Below are positions 49,149 through 58,810 of a stretch of 64,000 nucleotides of DNA, one piece after another (the first letter of the stretch is position 1; every line of letters begins with the position of its first letter). Where the stretch lies: contig JADJXK010000002.1 of NCBI GenBank assembly GCA_016710325.1, forward strand, positions 1,302,001 to 1,366,000. The letters are read 5' to 3'. Under the pieces are notes generated by a model that saw nothing but the letters and a program-made list of their open reading frames with translations, had not been told where the DNA came from and did not search any database. Position numbers and translations under genes: made by a program. This DNA comes from Candidatus Leptofilum proximum (GTDB taxonomy: Bacteria; Chloroflexota; Anaerolineae; Promineifilales; Promineifilaceae).

Positions 49149-51488
49149 TTAATGCGTCTCCTCTTCCTGCACGGGTTTTTCTGGCTTCAAATTGATAATG
49201 GCATAAACGCCAATAGCAGCAACAACCAGCACCGTTATCTCTACCATCGTGTCCAGGCCTCGGAAATCAACCAGGATGACGTTGACAATGTTGCGCCCTT
49301 TGGCCAGCAGCACACTGTTTTCCGCAAAGTAATCAGACACGCGCGATTGGGTTGGCACGGCCGTTGCCGCCAATACCAGCGCCGTCATCAGTGCCCCCAC
49401 TGTCAGGGAAATAATCATGTCGCGCACCCGGGCTGCCTTACCGGTGAACGAGACAAACCGTGGCAAACGATAAAGTGCCAGCACAAACAAGATAACGGTT
49501 AATGTTTCAATGGAAAACTGGGTCATCGCCAGGTCAGGCGCCCCGAAAAACACGTATAACAGTGAAACACAGTAACCAACAACCCCTAAAGCAGCCACGG
49601 CCGTTAACCGGGAAGTCGTTTGCACCACCATAAGGGTGGCCACAAGAATGATGCTGGCGATAACAACCTCGTGAAAACGGGCATCCCACTGCAATCCGGA
49701 CAGCCAGCCCAAACCAATCGCACCCCGGCTCAACAGCGTGAAGCCAATAAGCCCGACCGCTGCCGCAGCAACCATGATCAGGTAGTAGCGTAAGTAACCG
49801 TTCTGCAATAGGCGGGTAAGGCGGGCGGCCAGCAGCAGCGTTCCCTCCAGCCCCTGCTCATACCACTGCTCCGGCCCCAGCCGGGCCATCGTCCCATCCA
49901 GACGACGGGCATATTTGAGTAATCGTTGATATACCAGATAAACGGCCGTGCCCACCGCAATCGTGATAATGCTCAAGATCAACATCGGGTTAAGGCCGTG
50001 CCAAAGGGCCAGCTTCACCTCAACCGGCACAGCCGCAACGCTGCCTGCAGCCGCAGCGATAAACGGCGACACTACTGCGGGGAACAGCCCCAGCAGGAGG
50101 GTAAACAATCCCAACAGAAGCGGCCCCAGCCACATGCTCAGCGACGTTTCACGCACTGTCTCCGGATCTCCCGGTTCACGTACCGGTGGCTGGCCAAAAA
50201 ACGGCCGTATCAACACAATGCCTGAGGCCACTACCAGCAAGATGTTGGCCAGCAGGGCAACGGCCGTAAAACCATAAGCCGCCACCGGTGCGGCCAGCGT
50301 AGCTTCATACACCAGCTCCTTACTGATAAAGCCCAACAGCGGCGGCAAACCGGCCATCGAAAGCGCACCGAGGCAGACGGCCGTTAAGGTGATCGGCATC
50401 AGGCGGGCCAATTGACCCAGTTGGGTCACGTCCCGGCTGCCGGTTTCGTGTTCAATTGCCCCAGCCGCCATAAACAAACCACCCTTATACAGCGCGTGTG
50501 CCAGCAAAAAAACCATAGACGCTTTAAAGGCAATCACGTTGCCCAGGCCCAAAAGCATGGTCAGCAGACCCAGCGCGCTGATAGTGGAATAAGCCAGAAT
50601 CTGCTTTAGATCGCTCTTTTGCCAGGCCAACCAGCCGCCCAACAGCGCCGTGATGCCGCCCACAACACCCAGTGCATAAAGCCAGGCATCGCTTCCTCCC
50701 AGAATCGGCTGCATCCGCGCCAGCAAATAAACGCCAGCCTTCACCATGGTGGCCGAGTGCAGATAGGCACTGACCGGCGTTGGGGCGGCCATCGCGTTGG
50801 GCAGCCAGAAATGGAAGGGGAATTGGGCTGATTTGGTGAACGCTCCCAGCAAAATCAAAATCAATACCGGCAGGTACATCTGCGATTGGCGAATGTCTGC
50901 CTGAAGCCTGAGCGTTGAAAATTCCCAACTGCCGCCGACCACACCCAACATGACCAAACCGGCCAGCAAGGCCAGGCCGCCGCTGCCCGTAACCAGCAAG
51001 GCCTGCAAAGCTGATTGACGCGATATGGCTTTGTCATGCTTGAAGCCGATAAGCAAATAGGATGTGATGGAGGTTAATTCCCAAAAGATAAAAAGCAGGA
51101 GGATATTATCAGCCAGCACCACACCGAGCATAGAGCCCATGAATAGCAGGAGGAGCAGGTATAGTCGGCCCAGCTGCCCATCTCCAGCCAGATAGCCGCT
51201 GGCGTATATCACGATGAGCGTGCCAATGCCGCTGACCAGCAGGGCCATCAACAGCCCTAGCCCGTCTATGTAAAAGGAAAAATTGACATTTAGGCCGGAG
51301 ACCCAGGGAGCGGTGACCTGAACAACTTCACCGGACGAAACAGGTCCAATCAGGCTGGCAAAATAAAGGGTGAAGCTTAGCGGCAGCAAGGCCAGCAGCC
51401 AGCCTGCTCTGCTACCCAATGTCTTGTGCAGCCAGGGGGCAACTAAGGCAAAGGCAAGAATGGATAAGACAGCAAAAGACATCAACAC
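49149..51488 (-). CDS. mrpA: Mrp Na+/H+ antiporter subunit A
   Basis: A 779-aa, about 20-helix subunit. The NuoL-like core has FSFYIDGLGLLMALLVSGIG, IFWELTSITSYLLIGFKHDK, FPFHFWLPNAMAAPTPVSAY and SMAGLPPLLGFISKELVYEA. The C-terminal extension typical of MrpA follows, with APDLAMTQFSIETLTVILFV and VILVDFRGLDTMVEITVLVV. It supplies a second channel module and the putative Na+ path. It is the first antiporter gene, 25 bp after the CBS protein gene. Confidence 0.96.
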   Translation of the reverse strand: MLMSFAVLSILAFALVAPWLHKTLGSRAGWLLALLPLSFTLYFASLIGPVSSGEVVQVTAPWVSGLNVNFSFYIDGLGLLMALLVSGIGTLIVIYASGYLAGDGQLGRLYLLLLLFMGSMLGVVLADNILLLFIFWELTSITSYLLIGFKHDKAISRQSALQALLVTGSGGLALLAGLVMLGVVGGSWEFSTLRLQADIRQSQMYLPVLILILLGAFTKSAQFPFHFWLPNAMAAPTPVSAYLHSATMVKAGVYLLARMQPILGGSDAWLYALGVVGGITALLGGWLAWQKSDLKQILAYSTISALGLLTMLLGLGNVIAFKASMVFLLAHALYKGGLFMAAGAIEHETGSRDVTQLGQLARLMPITLTAVCLGALSMAGLPPLLGFISKELVYEATLAAPVAAYGFTAVALLANILLVVASGIVLIRPFFGQPPVREPGDPETVRETSLSMWLGPLLLGLFTLLLGLFPAVVSPFIAAAAGSVAAVPVEVKLALWHGLNPMLILSIITIAVGTAVYLVYQRLLKYARRLDGTMARLGPEQWYEQGLEGTLLLAARLTRLLQNGYLRYYLIMVAAAAVGLIGFTLLSRGAIGLGWLSGLQWDARFHEVVIASIILVATLMVVQTTSRLTAVAALGVVGYCVSLLYVFFGAPDLAMTQFSIETLTVILFVLALYRLPRFVSFTGKAARVRDMIISLTVGALMTALVLAATAVPTQSRVSDYFAENSVLLAKGRNIVNVILVDFRGLDTMVEITVLVVAAIGVYAIINLKPEKPVQEEETH

Positions 51489-51513
51489 TCCAGATATTTT
51501 AGCTTGAAGGTAA

Positions 51514-51993
51514 TCAGACTATCTGGTGGGAAGAGTGGGTGGCCTGCATCATGGACGATAGCACTTCATGCCAAAATAGGTCGCTTACAAGACGACCATT
51601 ATCATCCACGACGGGTACAATCGTCAAATGCTGCTTAACCATCTTTTGCACAACGTCCAGCAAGGAATCGGTTAGGGTAACGGCCGTTTGCCCCCCTTCC
51701 GGTAAAGCTAGCTGCCAAACTTGTTCCGCATTGACCAGTCGTTGCAGCTGGCCTGCGGTGATAAATGACTCAAGCTGCATTGTTGAACCCGACTGTAGAC
51801 GCGCCCAGCACAGCAATTGGCGATGATTCAAAGTTGCTATCAATCGCTCTTCACTATCTACCAAAAAAATGCCAAATAATGCTTTCTCGCTTACAAGGCT
51901 TTTGACGATGTCTTGTAGCAATGTTTCTTTATGGAGGACCAGAGCGCGTAAGCGAGAAGGTTTACAGAGTTGGGCTACTGTCATTGATCTCAT
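51514..51993 (-). CDS. CBS-domain protein at the head of the mrp operon
   Basis: A 159-aa protein with a pair of CBS domains: ALVLHKETLLQDIVKSLVSE and LFGIFLVDSEERLIATLNHR in the first, TAVTLTDSLLDVVQKMVKQH and LTIVPVVDDNGRLVSDLFWH in the second. CBS pairs bind adenine nucleotides and commonly gate transporters. AGGTGG precedes the ATG. Being 25 bp upstream of subunit A it probably senses energy or ionic state for the antiporter, but this is inferred from position. A shared 44-bp element lies 107 bp upstream of its start. Confidence 0.88.
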   Translation of the reverse strand: MRSMTVAQLCKPSRLRALVLHKETLLQDIVKSLVSEKALFGIFLVDSEERLIATLNHRQLLCWARLQSGSTMQLESFITAGQLQRLVNAEQVWQLALPEGGQTAVTLTDSLLDVVQKMVKQHLTIVPVVDDNGRLVSDLFWHEVLSSMMQATHSSHQIV

Positions 51994-52100
51994 AAAACCA
52001 CCTGGCTGAGGGTTAAGTCGTACGGGCCTGTACGAAAAGAACGGCCGGGAACAGTGTTGGCTTCAAAATAAGATTGCATCATCCAGTATGATGCTGCATC

Positions 52101-52144
52101 GGCATCACAAATGGCATCTCAAAGCCGTTACAAAGTTGATCCAA
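52101..52144 (-). promoter_or_regulatory. shared 44-bp element A upstream of the CBS-mrp operon (candidate OmpR-type operator)
   Basis: Matches 33 of 44 bases with the element at 58811-58854. Read on the minus strand it contains three imperfect repeats 11-12 bp apart: TTTGTAACGGC, TTTGAGATGCC and ATTTGTGATGCC. Tandem direct repeats with about one helical turn spacing are the usual binding layout of OmpR/PhoB regulators, and one is encoded at 52186. The rest of 51994-52185 holds no gene. Confidence 0.55.
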
Positions 52145-52185
52145 AATCTGCTTGAGCGGAAAGTTGCCCCTCCGCCTCGCTCCAG

Positions 52186-52884
52186 TTATGTATCAGACTG
52201 CACTATGAAACCATAGCCCAGACCGGCAACCGTTTCAACATATATTGGCTCCGCGGGATCGGGTTCTATTTTTTGGCGCAGGCGATGGATTAGCTGCCGC
52301 AGCATACTGCGTGTACCCCCTTCTGCTCCCCATACTTGCTCGATCAACATTTCTGTGGTCAATACGTGCCCAGGGTTCACCATCAGATAATCCAGCAGTT
52401 GTGTTTCCAAAGGTGTTAACGGTATTGGATCATCACCAGCAATCGTCACTTCACGGCGGGGCACATCTAACCAGATATTACCCATTTGGCGAACAGCCGG
52501 AAACAAAGGAGCGTGGGCTGAATTTTTTACGCGGCGTAAGACAGCCTGCACCCGTGCCAATAGTTGGCGCGGACTGTATGGTTTGGTGATGTAATCATCG
52601 GCACCGATTTCCAGGCCATGTACAATGTCATCCTCTTCGCCGCGCACGGTAAGCAGTATGATGGGCACGTCTGCCTGCTGGCGAATTTGCCGGCAGATGT
52701 CAAAGCCGCTCATATCGGGCAGATTGACATCGAGCATAATCAGGTCGGGAGTCTCTTCTGACCAACGTTGTAAAGCGGAACGGCCGTCAAACGCCTGAAC
52801 CACCACCAAACCCAACCGCTGCAAGGTAAACGCCAAAATTTCGGCCAGGACGCGATCATCATCCACCACCAGAACTTTCATCAT
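52186..52884 (-). CDS. OmpR/PhoB-type response regulator
   Basis: A 233-aa regulator. The receiver has VLVVDDDRVLAEILAFTL, the phospho-Asp in LIMLDVNLPDMSG, the Thr in ILLTVRGEEDD and the Lys in DDYITKPYSPRQLLARV. The winged helix has LTPLETQLLDYLMVNPGHVL, LIEQVWGAEG and YVETVAGLGYGFIV. The start at 52884 overlaps the kinase stop (ATGA) and follows GGAGG; a longer open frame upstream is inside the kinase gene. It probably controls its own operon and the mrp operon through the repeated 44-bp element. Confidence 0.95.
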   Translation of the reverse strand: MMKVLVVDDDRVLAEILAFTLQRLGLVVVQAFDGRSALQRWSEETPDLIMLDVNLPDMSGFDICRQIRQQADVPIILLTVRGEEDDIVHGLEIGADDYITKPYSPRQLLARVQAVLRRVKNSAHAPLFPAVRQMGNIWLDVPRREVTIAGDDPIPLTPLETQLLDYLMVNPGHVLTTEMLIEQVWGAEGGTRSMLRQLIHRLRQKIEPDPAEPIYVETVAGLGYGFIVQSDT

Positions 52885-54965
52885 TCCTCCACCAGCGGCA
52901 GCGTAAACCAAAAAACAGACCCACCACCGCTCCGATTCATTACGCCAACCTGCCCGCCATGCTCTTCCACAATCGCCTTGACAACCCAAAGGCCCAAACC
53001 AACCCCAGATCGCTTTCGGTCCGTGGCCACATCCACATGCAAAAAACGGTGGAACAGATTGGCGTTATTATCCTCCGGCACACCCGGCCCTCGATCGGCA
53101 ACCTCAATTTTGATCATATCCTCCTGCAATTCAGTTCTGATGCTGATCTCTGAATCTGAAGGGCCATACTTGTTGGCATTGGAAAGCAGATTAACGAGTA
53201 CCTGCACAATACGACGGGAGTCAGCATGTACAACAGGCATAGAAACGGCGGGCATTTCTACAGTGAGATGCTGTTGATACTTCTTCAGCAAAGGGTGCAT
53301 CAGGCGAGTCGCTTCGGCAATAATCTCACCCAAATCCGTGGGATGAGGCGATATTTGAAAGCGCCCCGCTTCCAGGCTGGCAGTTTCCAGCAGGTTATCA
53401 ACCAGGGTTTGCAAACTGAGAATGCCCAGATGCAGCCAGCTTAACATCTGCTTTAGTTCTGCCTGGGTTAGGGTTTCTGTGTCGTCCAGCAGCAGTTCGG
53501 CGGAGGCAGCCAATGCCGTCAGGGGGGTACGAAATTCATGCGTGATGTTGGTCAGGAAGTTGTTCAGCAAACGCTGTACTGCTTCCTCCTCGCTGACATC
53601 ACGAAAAACAATGGCGATCTGGGCCGTGGCGGCATCAGGGGGAACCAGCTGTGCCCTCGTCAGGCTAAGGGCAGCCGGTTGTTTGTTAAAAAGCTGCACC
53701 CATATCGTGCGGCGACGGCCGCTGGCGGGAATAAGCTGGCTGAAGAGTTCGCTGCTGTTAACAGGAAGAAAGATGTCGTCGGCCAGGCGATTTTTCACCT
53801 GGTCTTCCTGCCAGCCGGTAATACGCGCAGCTCCTTCACTAAAGTAGGTGATACGGCCGTTTTCATCCAAAATCATAATGCCTTCCACAATCGCTTCCAG
53901 CAAATGCTCCACCCACGCCTTCTCTTGTTGCAATGTTGCCAGCGTTTGCTGCAATTCCAGCCGCGTGCGCTCCAACGTCGCCGCCACCCGCGCCACCTCT
54001 CGGATATTGGACTGTACATTAACAGACTGGTTCAGGTCGCCACTGCTGATATGAGCTGCTGCCTGATCCAGCTTTGACAATGGTCGGCTAAGATGCCGGG
54101 CAACAACGAGAGAAACCCCTGAGCCTAACAAGATAGCCACCATAATACTCACGATGCCGGTGCGTACCAGGCTGCGCTGCGTCTGCAATATTTCAGTGGC
54201 CGAGAGGGCGACCTCATCGGCAATGCGGGGATTGTCTAGCGGCAGGCGGGCCGCATAAAAGGATTGGTTATCTGGGGTGGTAAAAGTGACCTGGGCTATT
54301 GCTTCATCCGATTGCCGTACCTCTCCTTCTGCGGCTTGCAGACGCGCGGGCAGTCCGGCCGTAAAACTGGTGGCAACGGGGATTCCGTCCACCAACAAGG
54401 TGTGATGTAATCTTGTTTCGCCTCGCATCCGCGTGACAAAAGCTTCATTCAAATGTATGCCAGCAATCACATTGCCTGCTGGCTCATTTTGTATCAGGAC
54501 AGGCTGGTTGGCTAGCAGCCAGGCCGGGCTGCCCTCTTCCTCTGGTACGATGTAAAAACCAACCGGAGCTGTTAACACACATGGGTCGCTCATGGCAATA
54601 CTGCCTACCTGGGCTGCGACCTGATTGGCCATATTACAGGCCAGCACCAAATCCAGATCGAGGCTGGTTTCCACTGTTGTGAGGTAAGCAGACAGTTCAT
54701 CGCTGTTACCGGCCGTTAGCAATGTCTGGAGTGTCGGTAATTGTGCCGTCAAAATAGCGGCATTGGTAACTTCACTTTGCCAGGCATGGTACAGGGTACG
54801 GGCGGCCCGACGGCCCTGCTCGACCTGTGCCCACGTTTGGCGCTCGAATTCGTTGCGGATCAGCCAGCTTTCCGGCACCCAGGCGGCTACGGCCGTTAAA
54901 ATAATAATGACCATGAAACTAACAACCATTTGCGTGCGCAGACCACGTGTTTTCATAACAGGCAT
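52881..54965 (-). CDS. membrane histidine kinase with extracytoplasmic sensor, HAMP and PAS domains
   Basis: A 694-aa kinase. Transmembrane 1 (MVVSFMVIIILTAVAAWVPE) is followed by an extracytoplasmic sensor of about 235 residues, then transmembrane 2 (GIVSIMVAILLGSGVSLVVA). HAMP comes next (RPLSKLDQAAAHISSGDLNQ), then a PAS domain (LLEAIVEGIMILDENGRITY) and HisKA with the phospho-His in LTNITHEFRTPLTALAA. HATPase_c has NLLSNANKYGPS, ADRGPGVPED and KRSGVGLGLWVVK. The sensor contains two Cys residues (LACNMAN, DPCVL) that could form a disulfide. Start codon among adjacent ATG/TTG candidates was set at 54965. It is co-transcribed with the regulator that follows. Confidence 0.93.
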   Translation of the reverse strand: MPVMKTRGLRTQMVVSFMVIIILTAVAAWVPESWLIRNEFERQTWAQVEQGRRAARTLYHAWQSEVTNAAILTAQLPTLQTLLTAGNSDELSAYLTTVETSLDLDLVLACNMANQVAAQVGSIAMSDPCVLTAPVGFYIVPEEEGSPAWLLANQPVLIQNEPAGNVIAGIHLNEAFVTRMRGETRLHHTLLVDGIPVATSFTAGLPARLQAAEGEVRQSDEAIAQVTFTTPDNQSFYAARLPLDNPRIADEVALSATEILQTQRSLVRTGIVSIMVAILLGSGVSLVVARHLSRPLSKLDQAAAHISSGDLNQSVNVQSNIREVARVAATLERTRLELQQTLATLQQEKAWVEHLLEAIVEGIMILDENGRITYFSEGAARITGWQEDQVKNRLADDIFLPVNSSELFSQLIPASGRRRTIWVQLFNKQPAALSLTRAQLVPPDAATAQIAIVFRDVSEEEAVQRLLNNFLTNITHEFRTPLTALAASAELLLDDTETLTQAELKQMLSWLHLGILSLQTLVDNLLETASLEAGRFQISPHPTDLGEIIAEATRLMHPLLKKYQQHLTVEMPAVSMPVVHADSRRIVQVLVNLLSNANKYGPSDSEISIRTELQEDMIKIEVADRGPGVPEDNNANLFHRFLHVDVATDRKRSGVGLGLWVVKAIVEEHGGQVGVMNRSGGGSVFWFTLPLVEE

Positions 54966-55022
54966 CAATTTGAGGATATTCTGGTCTCAGGTGGTACTCT
55001 GCACTCAATCTTACCCAATCAA

Positions 55023-56141
55023 CTACTGAAGTTCAATCTGGCCCCTTTTGCCCGGCTCAAGGAGAATCAAGGAGTCTGCCTTCAGTTGCAGCAAATTTTC
55101 GGCCTGCTTAAAGGGCGCAACAATTTGTTCCCTGGTGATGGTGTCGATGATACGGCCGTCTACCACCACCAACAATCGACTCCCGCGGCTGGCATCAAGC
55201 TGGCGCAGCGCCTGCAACATTGAGGTGTCAGGACAAACAACCCAGGGTTCCAGAGTACGAAACGGCCGTTGTTTTTGCCAAACGTCTAGTCTGGCAGGTG
55301 CAGCGGTCATAATGGGTAATTGTCCGGCCAAGCTTGTAAAATCATGATTCAGATTTACGGCCGGGTCTGATTGTGAAGAAGAGATTATTTGCGCCACTGT
55401 CGTTTGTGCCAGCCACCGCTGCTGTTCTGGCGTACACAAATGCACCGTTTGCGTGGGCGCTTCAAGAACCAGCCAACCGGTTATCAGCAGCAAGATACCG
55501 CCAAATGTTGAAGATGCATCTGATAGCAGCAGGCCGATGAGAACGGCCGTGCCGCCCGGCAGCACCAAACCCAGCAGCAGCATGGAGATGGCCAAAAAGG
55601 CAATCGGGGTACCCCCTTGCGGCGAGGCGGCATAATCCGGCAGCAGCCAGAGCAAATGCCCGCCATCTAACGGCGGGGTCGGCATCAAATTAATGACAAC
55701 CAGCAGCAAGTTAAACTGGATCAGCCAAAGTATGTGCGCCTCGGCCCAAACTGACCAGACACCCAGCCAAAAACCGGCCACCAGTAAGCTAACCACCGGA
55801 CCGGCGAGCGCTATCTGTACCAGCTTCTTCGCAGAGATAGGCGTGCTGCCCAGACGATATACACCGCCAAATGGATAAAGCACGATTTGATGAACAGGCA
55901 GTTTCCGGGCGCAGGTCACGGCCAGATGACCCACGTCATGCAAGAATACAGACAGCGCCATAAGGCCGGTGCTGGCGACCGCCATCAGCCACCGTTTGAG
56001 CGGTGACCACTCAGCGGACATGGCCAGAGGTGTCAAAGCCATCACCACAATCCCCAAAGGAATAAAGAACAGGCAGCCCACATGTAGGTCGATGGGAATA
56101 GTTGCAACTGTTCCTAAGCGAATCTGTTTTCTGTGAACCAA
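55023..56141 (-). CDS. site-2 protease (M50) family protein with C-terminal CBS-like region
   Basis: A 372-aa intramembrane metalloprotease-like protein with TTG start preceded by GGGAGA. The N-terminal half has six hydrophobic segments. The zinc motif is HDVGH (68-72), where family members normally have HExxH, so the catalytic Glu is replaced by Asp. The second motif, PPLDGGH (156-162), keeps the Asp159 ligand. The C-terminal about 110 residues resemble a CBS module: DTSMLQALRQLDASRGSRLL and VDGRIIDTITREQIVAPFKQ. SpoIVFB/Rip3-type proteins with CBS domains sense nucleotide or ionic state. Activity with Asp is uncertain. Confidence 0.85.
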   Translation of the reverse strand: MVHRKQIRLGTVATIPIDLHVGCLFFIPLGIVVMALTPLAMSAEWSPLKRWLMAVASTGLMALSVFLHDVGHLAVTCARKLPVHQIVLYPFGGVYRLGSTPISAKKLVQIALAGPVVSLLVAGFWLGVWSVWAEAHILWLIQFNLLLVVINLMPTPPLDGGHLLWLLPDYAASPQGGTPIAFLAISMLLLGLVLPGGTAVLIGLLLSDASSTFGGILLLITGWLVLEAPTQTVHLCTPEQQRWLAQTTVAQIISSSQSDPAVNLNHDFTSLAGQLPIMTAAPARLDVWQKQRPFRTLEPWVVCPDTSMLQALRQLDASRGSRLLVVVDGRIIDTITREQIVAPFKQAENLLQLKADSLILLEPGKRGQIELQ

Positions 56142-56154
56142 AAAATCTCCCTTT

Positions 56155-57939
56155 CTAGATACGCGTTAGAGCAAGCACCTGATCGCCCCGATCCAGTTCC
56201 TCTACCGTGGCAAACGGCAGCCGAACGCCATTGCGGGCAACAACCAGGGGCAGGGCCGATTTGACACTTGGACTCCCTAAAGTCAGCTTTTCGGCCAATG
56301 TTGTCGCTTCAACTTGAATTTTGGTTTCCTCTGTTTGTTGATGTGAGAGCCAATGATCCCATTCTGATAGATTTTGCCATGCGACCGATAACGGCTCTAT
56401 TGGTGTTTCACCAATAATGTTGTTGAGCGATTGTTCGCCGTTCATGATCAAAACGCGCACCTTGGGCACCTGGAACACTTCATACGCTAGTTGAGCCGCT
56501 AATACATTGACCTCTTCATTAGGGGTTAAGGCCAGAAACGCCTGGGCTTCGGCCGTATTTGCCCGTGACAACACCTCAACATCCAGAGCGGTGCCGTAAA
56601 CAACGGACAATCCTTCCGCCTCAGCTTGCTGGCAGTGCTGCAAGTTTTTGTCAATCAGCCAGACCGGCTGCGCCTCGGCCAGGGCTTTGGCCAGCGCCCG
56701 CGCCGTTGGTCCCGCGCCAATAATCACGGTTCCCTGCCGCTTGTCGGCAGAGCGCACCAGCTCGCCACGCCCCTTCAGCCATTCGCTGCCCCACTTGAGG
56801 AAAAGCGGTACGGCCGCTGTGGTAGCAATGGCCATGAAGACCAGAATCGAGAAAATATCGGCCGAAATGATCCCCATGCTCAAGCCGATTTGAGCCAGGA
56901 TGATTTCTACAGCGCCACGGCCGTTCATGCCGGCTCCCACAACCACACCTTCACGCCAGCCGTTGCGGCTGGGCAGGTAAAAGAGCGCCGTTCCCAAAAT
57001 TTTGCCCACTGTGGCCAGCACCACCACCCCAATCAACAGCAGCAGATCCGTTTGGAAAATGTTGAGCGAAACCTGAAAACCGGCCGTAACAAAGAAAATC
57101 GGTGCCAAAAACCCGATGGAGATATCGTGCACTACCTGGTTGAGCTGCCGCGAAAGTTTTGGCTCTAAAACAGTACCTTCACTCAGGAACAGGCCAGCCA
57201 AAAAGCCACCCAAAATGGCATGTAAGCCAGCCAACTCGGCTAACTCAGCAAACAGCAGGGCAATGAGCAAAACAAGCGTGGCATTGAAGGTCCGGTTTGT
57301 CCAGCCCATTTTGCGCAGGCGCCGCCACAATGGGGGAAAGAGCTTTAAGCCAATAAAGCTAACCGCAGCAAAGAACAGCACCGCCTTGCCAGCTACAAGT
57401 GACAGATTGGCAATGTTAAAGCCGTCCGCTTCAAAAACGCCAATGATGGCTGCAAAAACAATCAGGGCCAGGGTATCAGACACCAGGGCACCGGCCATCA
57501 AAACGTGGGCAATCCGGGTATCCAACAGCTTTAAATCGACCAGGATGCGGGATTTTGTGGCCAGAGAAGTGACACCGGCGGCAATACCCACAAACAGACC
57601 GGCAGCCACCGTGCCGCCCATCGCCACGATCAACCAATAACAGAGGAGGAAGGGGGTAATAAACCCACCCAACGCTGCCAGGGTTCCGGCCCATGATGCT
57701 TTGAACAAATCTTTGGGATCGATCTCCATGCCAATGTACAGCATCATGACCAAAACACCGATTTCAGCCAGGACTTCTAACCCTTCGCTGCTTTGCAGCA
57801 AACCGAGCAAAGGCGGCCCCAAAATGATACCGGCCATTAGTTCACCGAAGATTGAGGGATAACCCAATCGGGCAGCCAGGTTACCGGCCAACCAGGCCGC
57901 CAATAAAACGAGCAATAAATTAAGGATGCTTAATTCCAT
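56155..57939 (-). CDS. CPA2-type (Kef-like) cation:proton antiporter with TrkA-N domain
   Basis: A 594-aa protein. The N-terminal about 390 residues form 12 transmembrane segments: LAARLGYPSIFGELMAGIIL, LVSDTLALIVFAAIIGVFE with the ion-binding Asp region, ILGGFLAGLFLSEGT and GAGMNGRGAVEIILAQIGLS. The cytosolic part is a Rossmann TrkA-N/RCK domain: GTVIIGAGPTARALAKALAE, VVYGTALDVEVLSRANTAEA. It ends in a TrkA-C-like segment. CPA2 proteins exchange K+ or Na+ for H+ and are gated through the RCK domain. It follows the USP gene by 31 bp in the same operon. Confidence 0.94.
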   Translation of the reverse strand: MELSILNLLLVLLAAWLAGNLAARLGYPSIFGELMAGIILGPPLLGLLQSSEGLEVLAEIGVLVMMLYIGMEIDPKDLFKASWAGTLAALGGFITPFLLCYWLIVAMGGTVAAGLFVGIAAGVTSLATKSRILVDLKLLDTRIAHVLMAGALVSDTLALIVFAAIIGVFEADGFNIANLSLVAGKAVLFFAAVSFIGLKLFPPLWRRLRKMGWTNRTFNATLVLLIALLFAELAELAGLHAILGGFLAGLFLSEGTVLEPKLSRQLNQVVHDISIGFLAPIFFVTAGFQVSLNIFQTDLLLLIGVVVLATVGKILGTALFYLPSRNGWREGVVVGAGMNGRGAVEIILAQIGLSMGIISADIFSILVFMAIATTAAVPLFLKWGSEWLKGRGELVRSADKRQGTVIIGAGPTARALAKALAEAQPVWLIDKNLQHCQQAEAEGLSVVYGTALDVEVLSRANTAEAQAFLALTPNEEVNVLAAQLAYEVFQVPKVRVLIMNGEQSLNNIIGETPIEPLSVAWQNLSEWDHWLSHQQTEETKIQVEATTLAEKLTLGSPSVKSALPLVVARNGVRLPFATVEELDRGDQVLALTRI

Positions 57940-57970
57940 AAATGCATGTTCTCCTTCTTTCTTTGTCTGG

Positions 57971-58744
57971 CTAGCCCTGAAGGTTCACCAGATGGTTTTT
58001 TTGTTGAATCGTTTCAGGATAAATAGGTTTGGCGATCAGAATGGATTGCTTGGTCCATTGCAGCAAGGGTTCGAGTAAGCTGTCTAATCGCCAGTAAAAG
58101 AGGCGGCATTCCGGTTCACTGCCCAATACAATGAGGTCGTAGGCGGTACCCGCTACTTCTTGCTGAATAATATATTCTGGCGAGCCGTGGCTGACCTTCA
58201 GTACGCCGTTAATCTGGTGAGTGACAAACTGGTGCAGCGCCGTACGAAGATGGCGGCCGGCAATAGTGTTGGCCTTTAACAAACCAAACTGATCTTTTTG
58301 GGCTTCGCTGGGCGGCCGGACTACCAGCAGGGTCACCATGCAGTTGTTGTGTTTCGTTAGTTTCAGACCCCAATCGATCGTTGCTTTGTCGGTGGCTTCA
58401 CCGCGCAAAATGAGCAAGAGACGTTGTAGCGGCCAGCGGGGCTCACGAATTAGCAGGATGGATGGCTTGACGCGAGGGAGGGAAACGGCCGTCTGGAAAT
58501 ACGGCCGTGTTAATGAATGCCACCCGGTTTCATTAAAAAGAAGTAAATCGTAACGAGGTGATGAACTCTCAGCAATCTCTGCCAGCGAGTTGAGCTCGCC
58601 CGTCTGCCATGCCAGCTTTGCCTGCAAAAAGTGCGCCACCTGCTGCACATAAGCGAAAAGTTCACCTGAACTATTCGCCTGCTGCGAAAGACAGGCAAGC
58701 AGCTGCAATCCTTGTTTATGATCTTTGTCTTTGTCTAATGACAT
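57971..58744 (-). CDS. UspA-like stress protein
   Basis: A 257-aa protein whose C-terminal 140 residues form a USP-like fold: LQRLLLILRGEATDKATIDW, GVLKVSHGSPEYIIQQEVAG and YDLIVLGSEPECRLFYWRLD ending SILIAKP. The ATP-binding glycine loop is not conserved, so nucleotide binding is doubtful. The N-terminal 110 residues look like a second, degenerate USP repeat (RYDLLLFNE, KPSILLIRE), making a tandem arrangement. It is the first gene of an operon ending with the OmpR-type regulator, and a 44-bp shared element lies 66 bp upstream of its start. Confidence 0.8.
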   Translation of the reverse strand: MSLDKDKDHKQGLQLLACLSQQANSSGELFAYVQQVAHFLQAKLAWQTGELNSLAEIAESSSPRYDLLLFNETGWHSLTRPYFQTAVSLPRVKPSILLIREPRWPLQRLLLILRGEATDKATIDWGLKLTKHNNCMVTLLVVRPPSEAQKDQFGLLKANTIAGRHLRTALHQFVTHQINGVLKVSHGSPEYIIQQEVAGTAYDLIVLGSEPECRLFYWRLDSLLEPLLQWTKQSILIAKPIYPETIQQKNHLVNLQG

Positions 58745-58810
58745 ACGCTGATTCCAATATCAACAATTGCCGACGGGCAGAATCCCATCACCCTATCAGC
58801 GTGGCACAAG

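Noticed and set aside
49926..50277. Plus-strand frames antisense to mrpA
   Set aside because: Shadows of a well-conserved antiporter subunit; Gln/Arg/His-rich composition is typical of antisense translation of membrane proteins.
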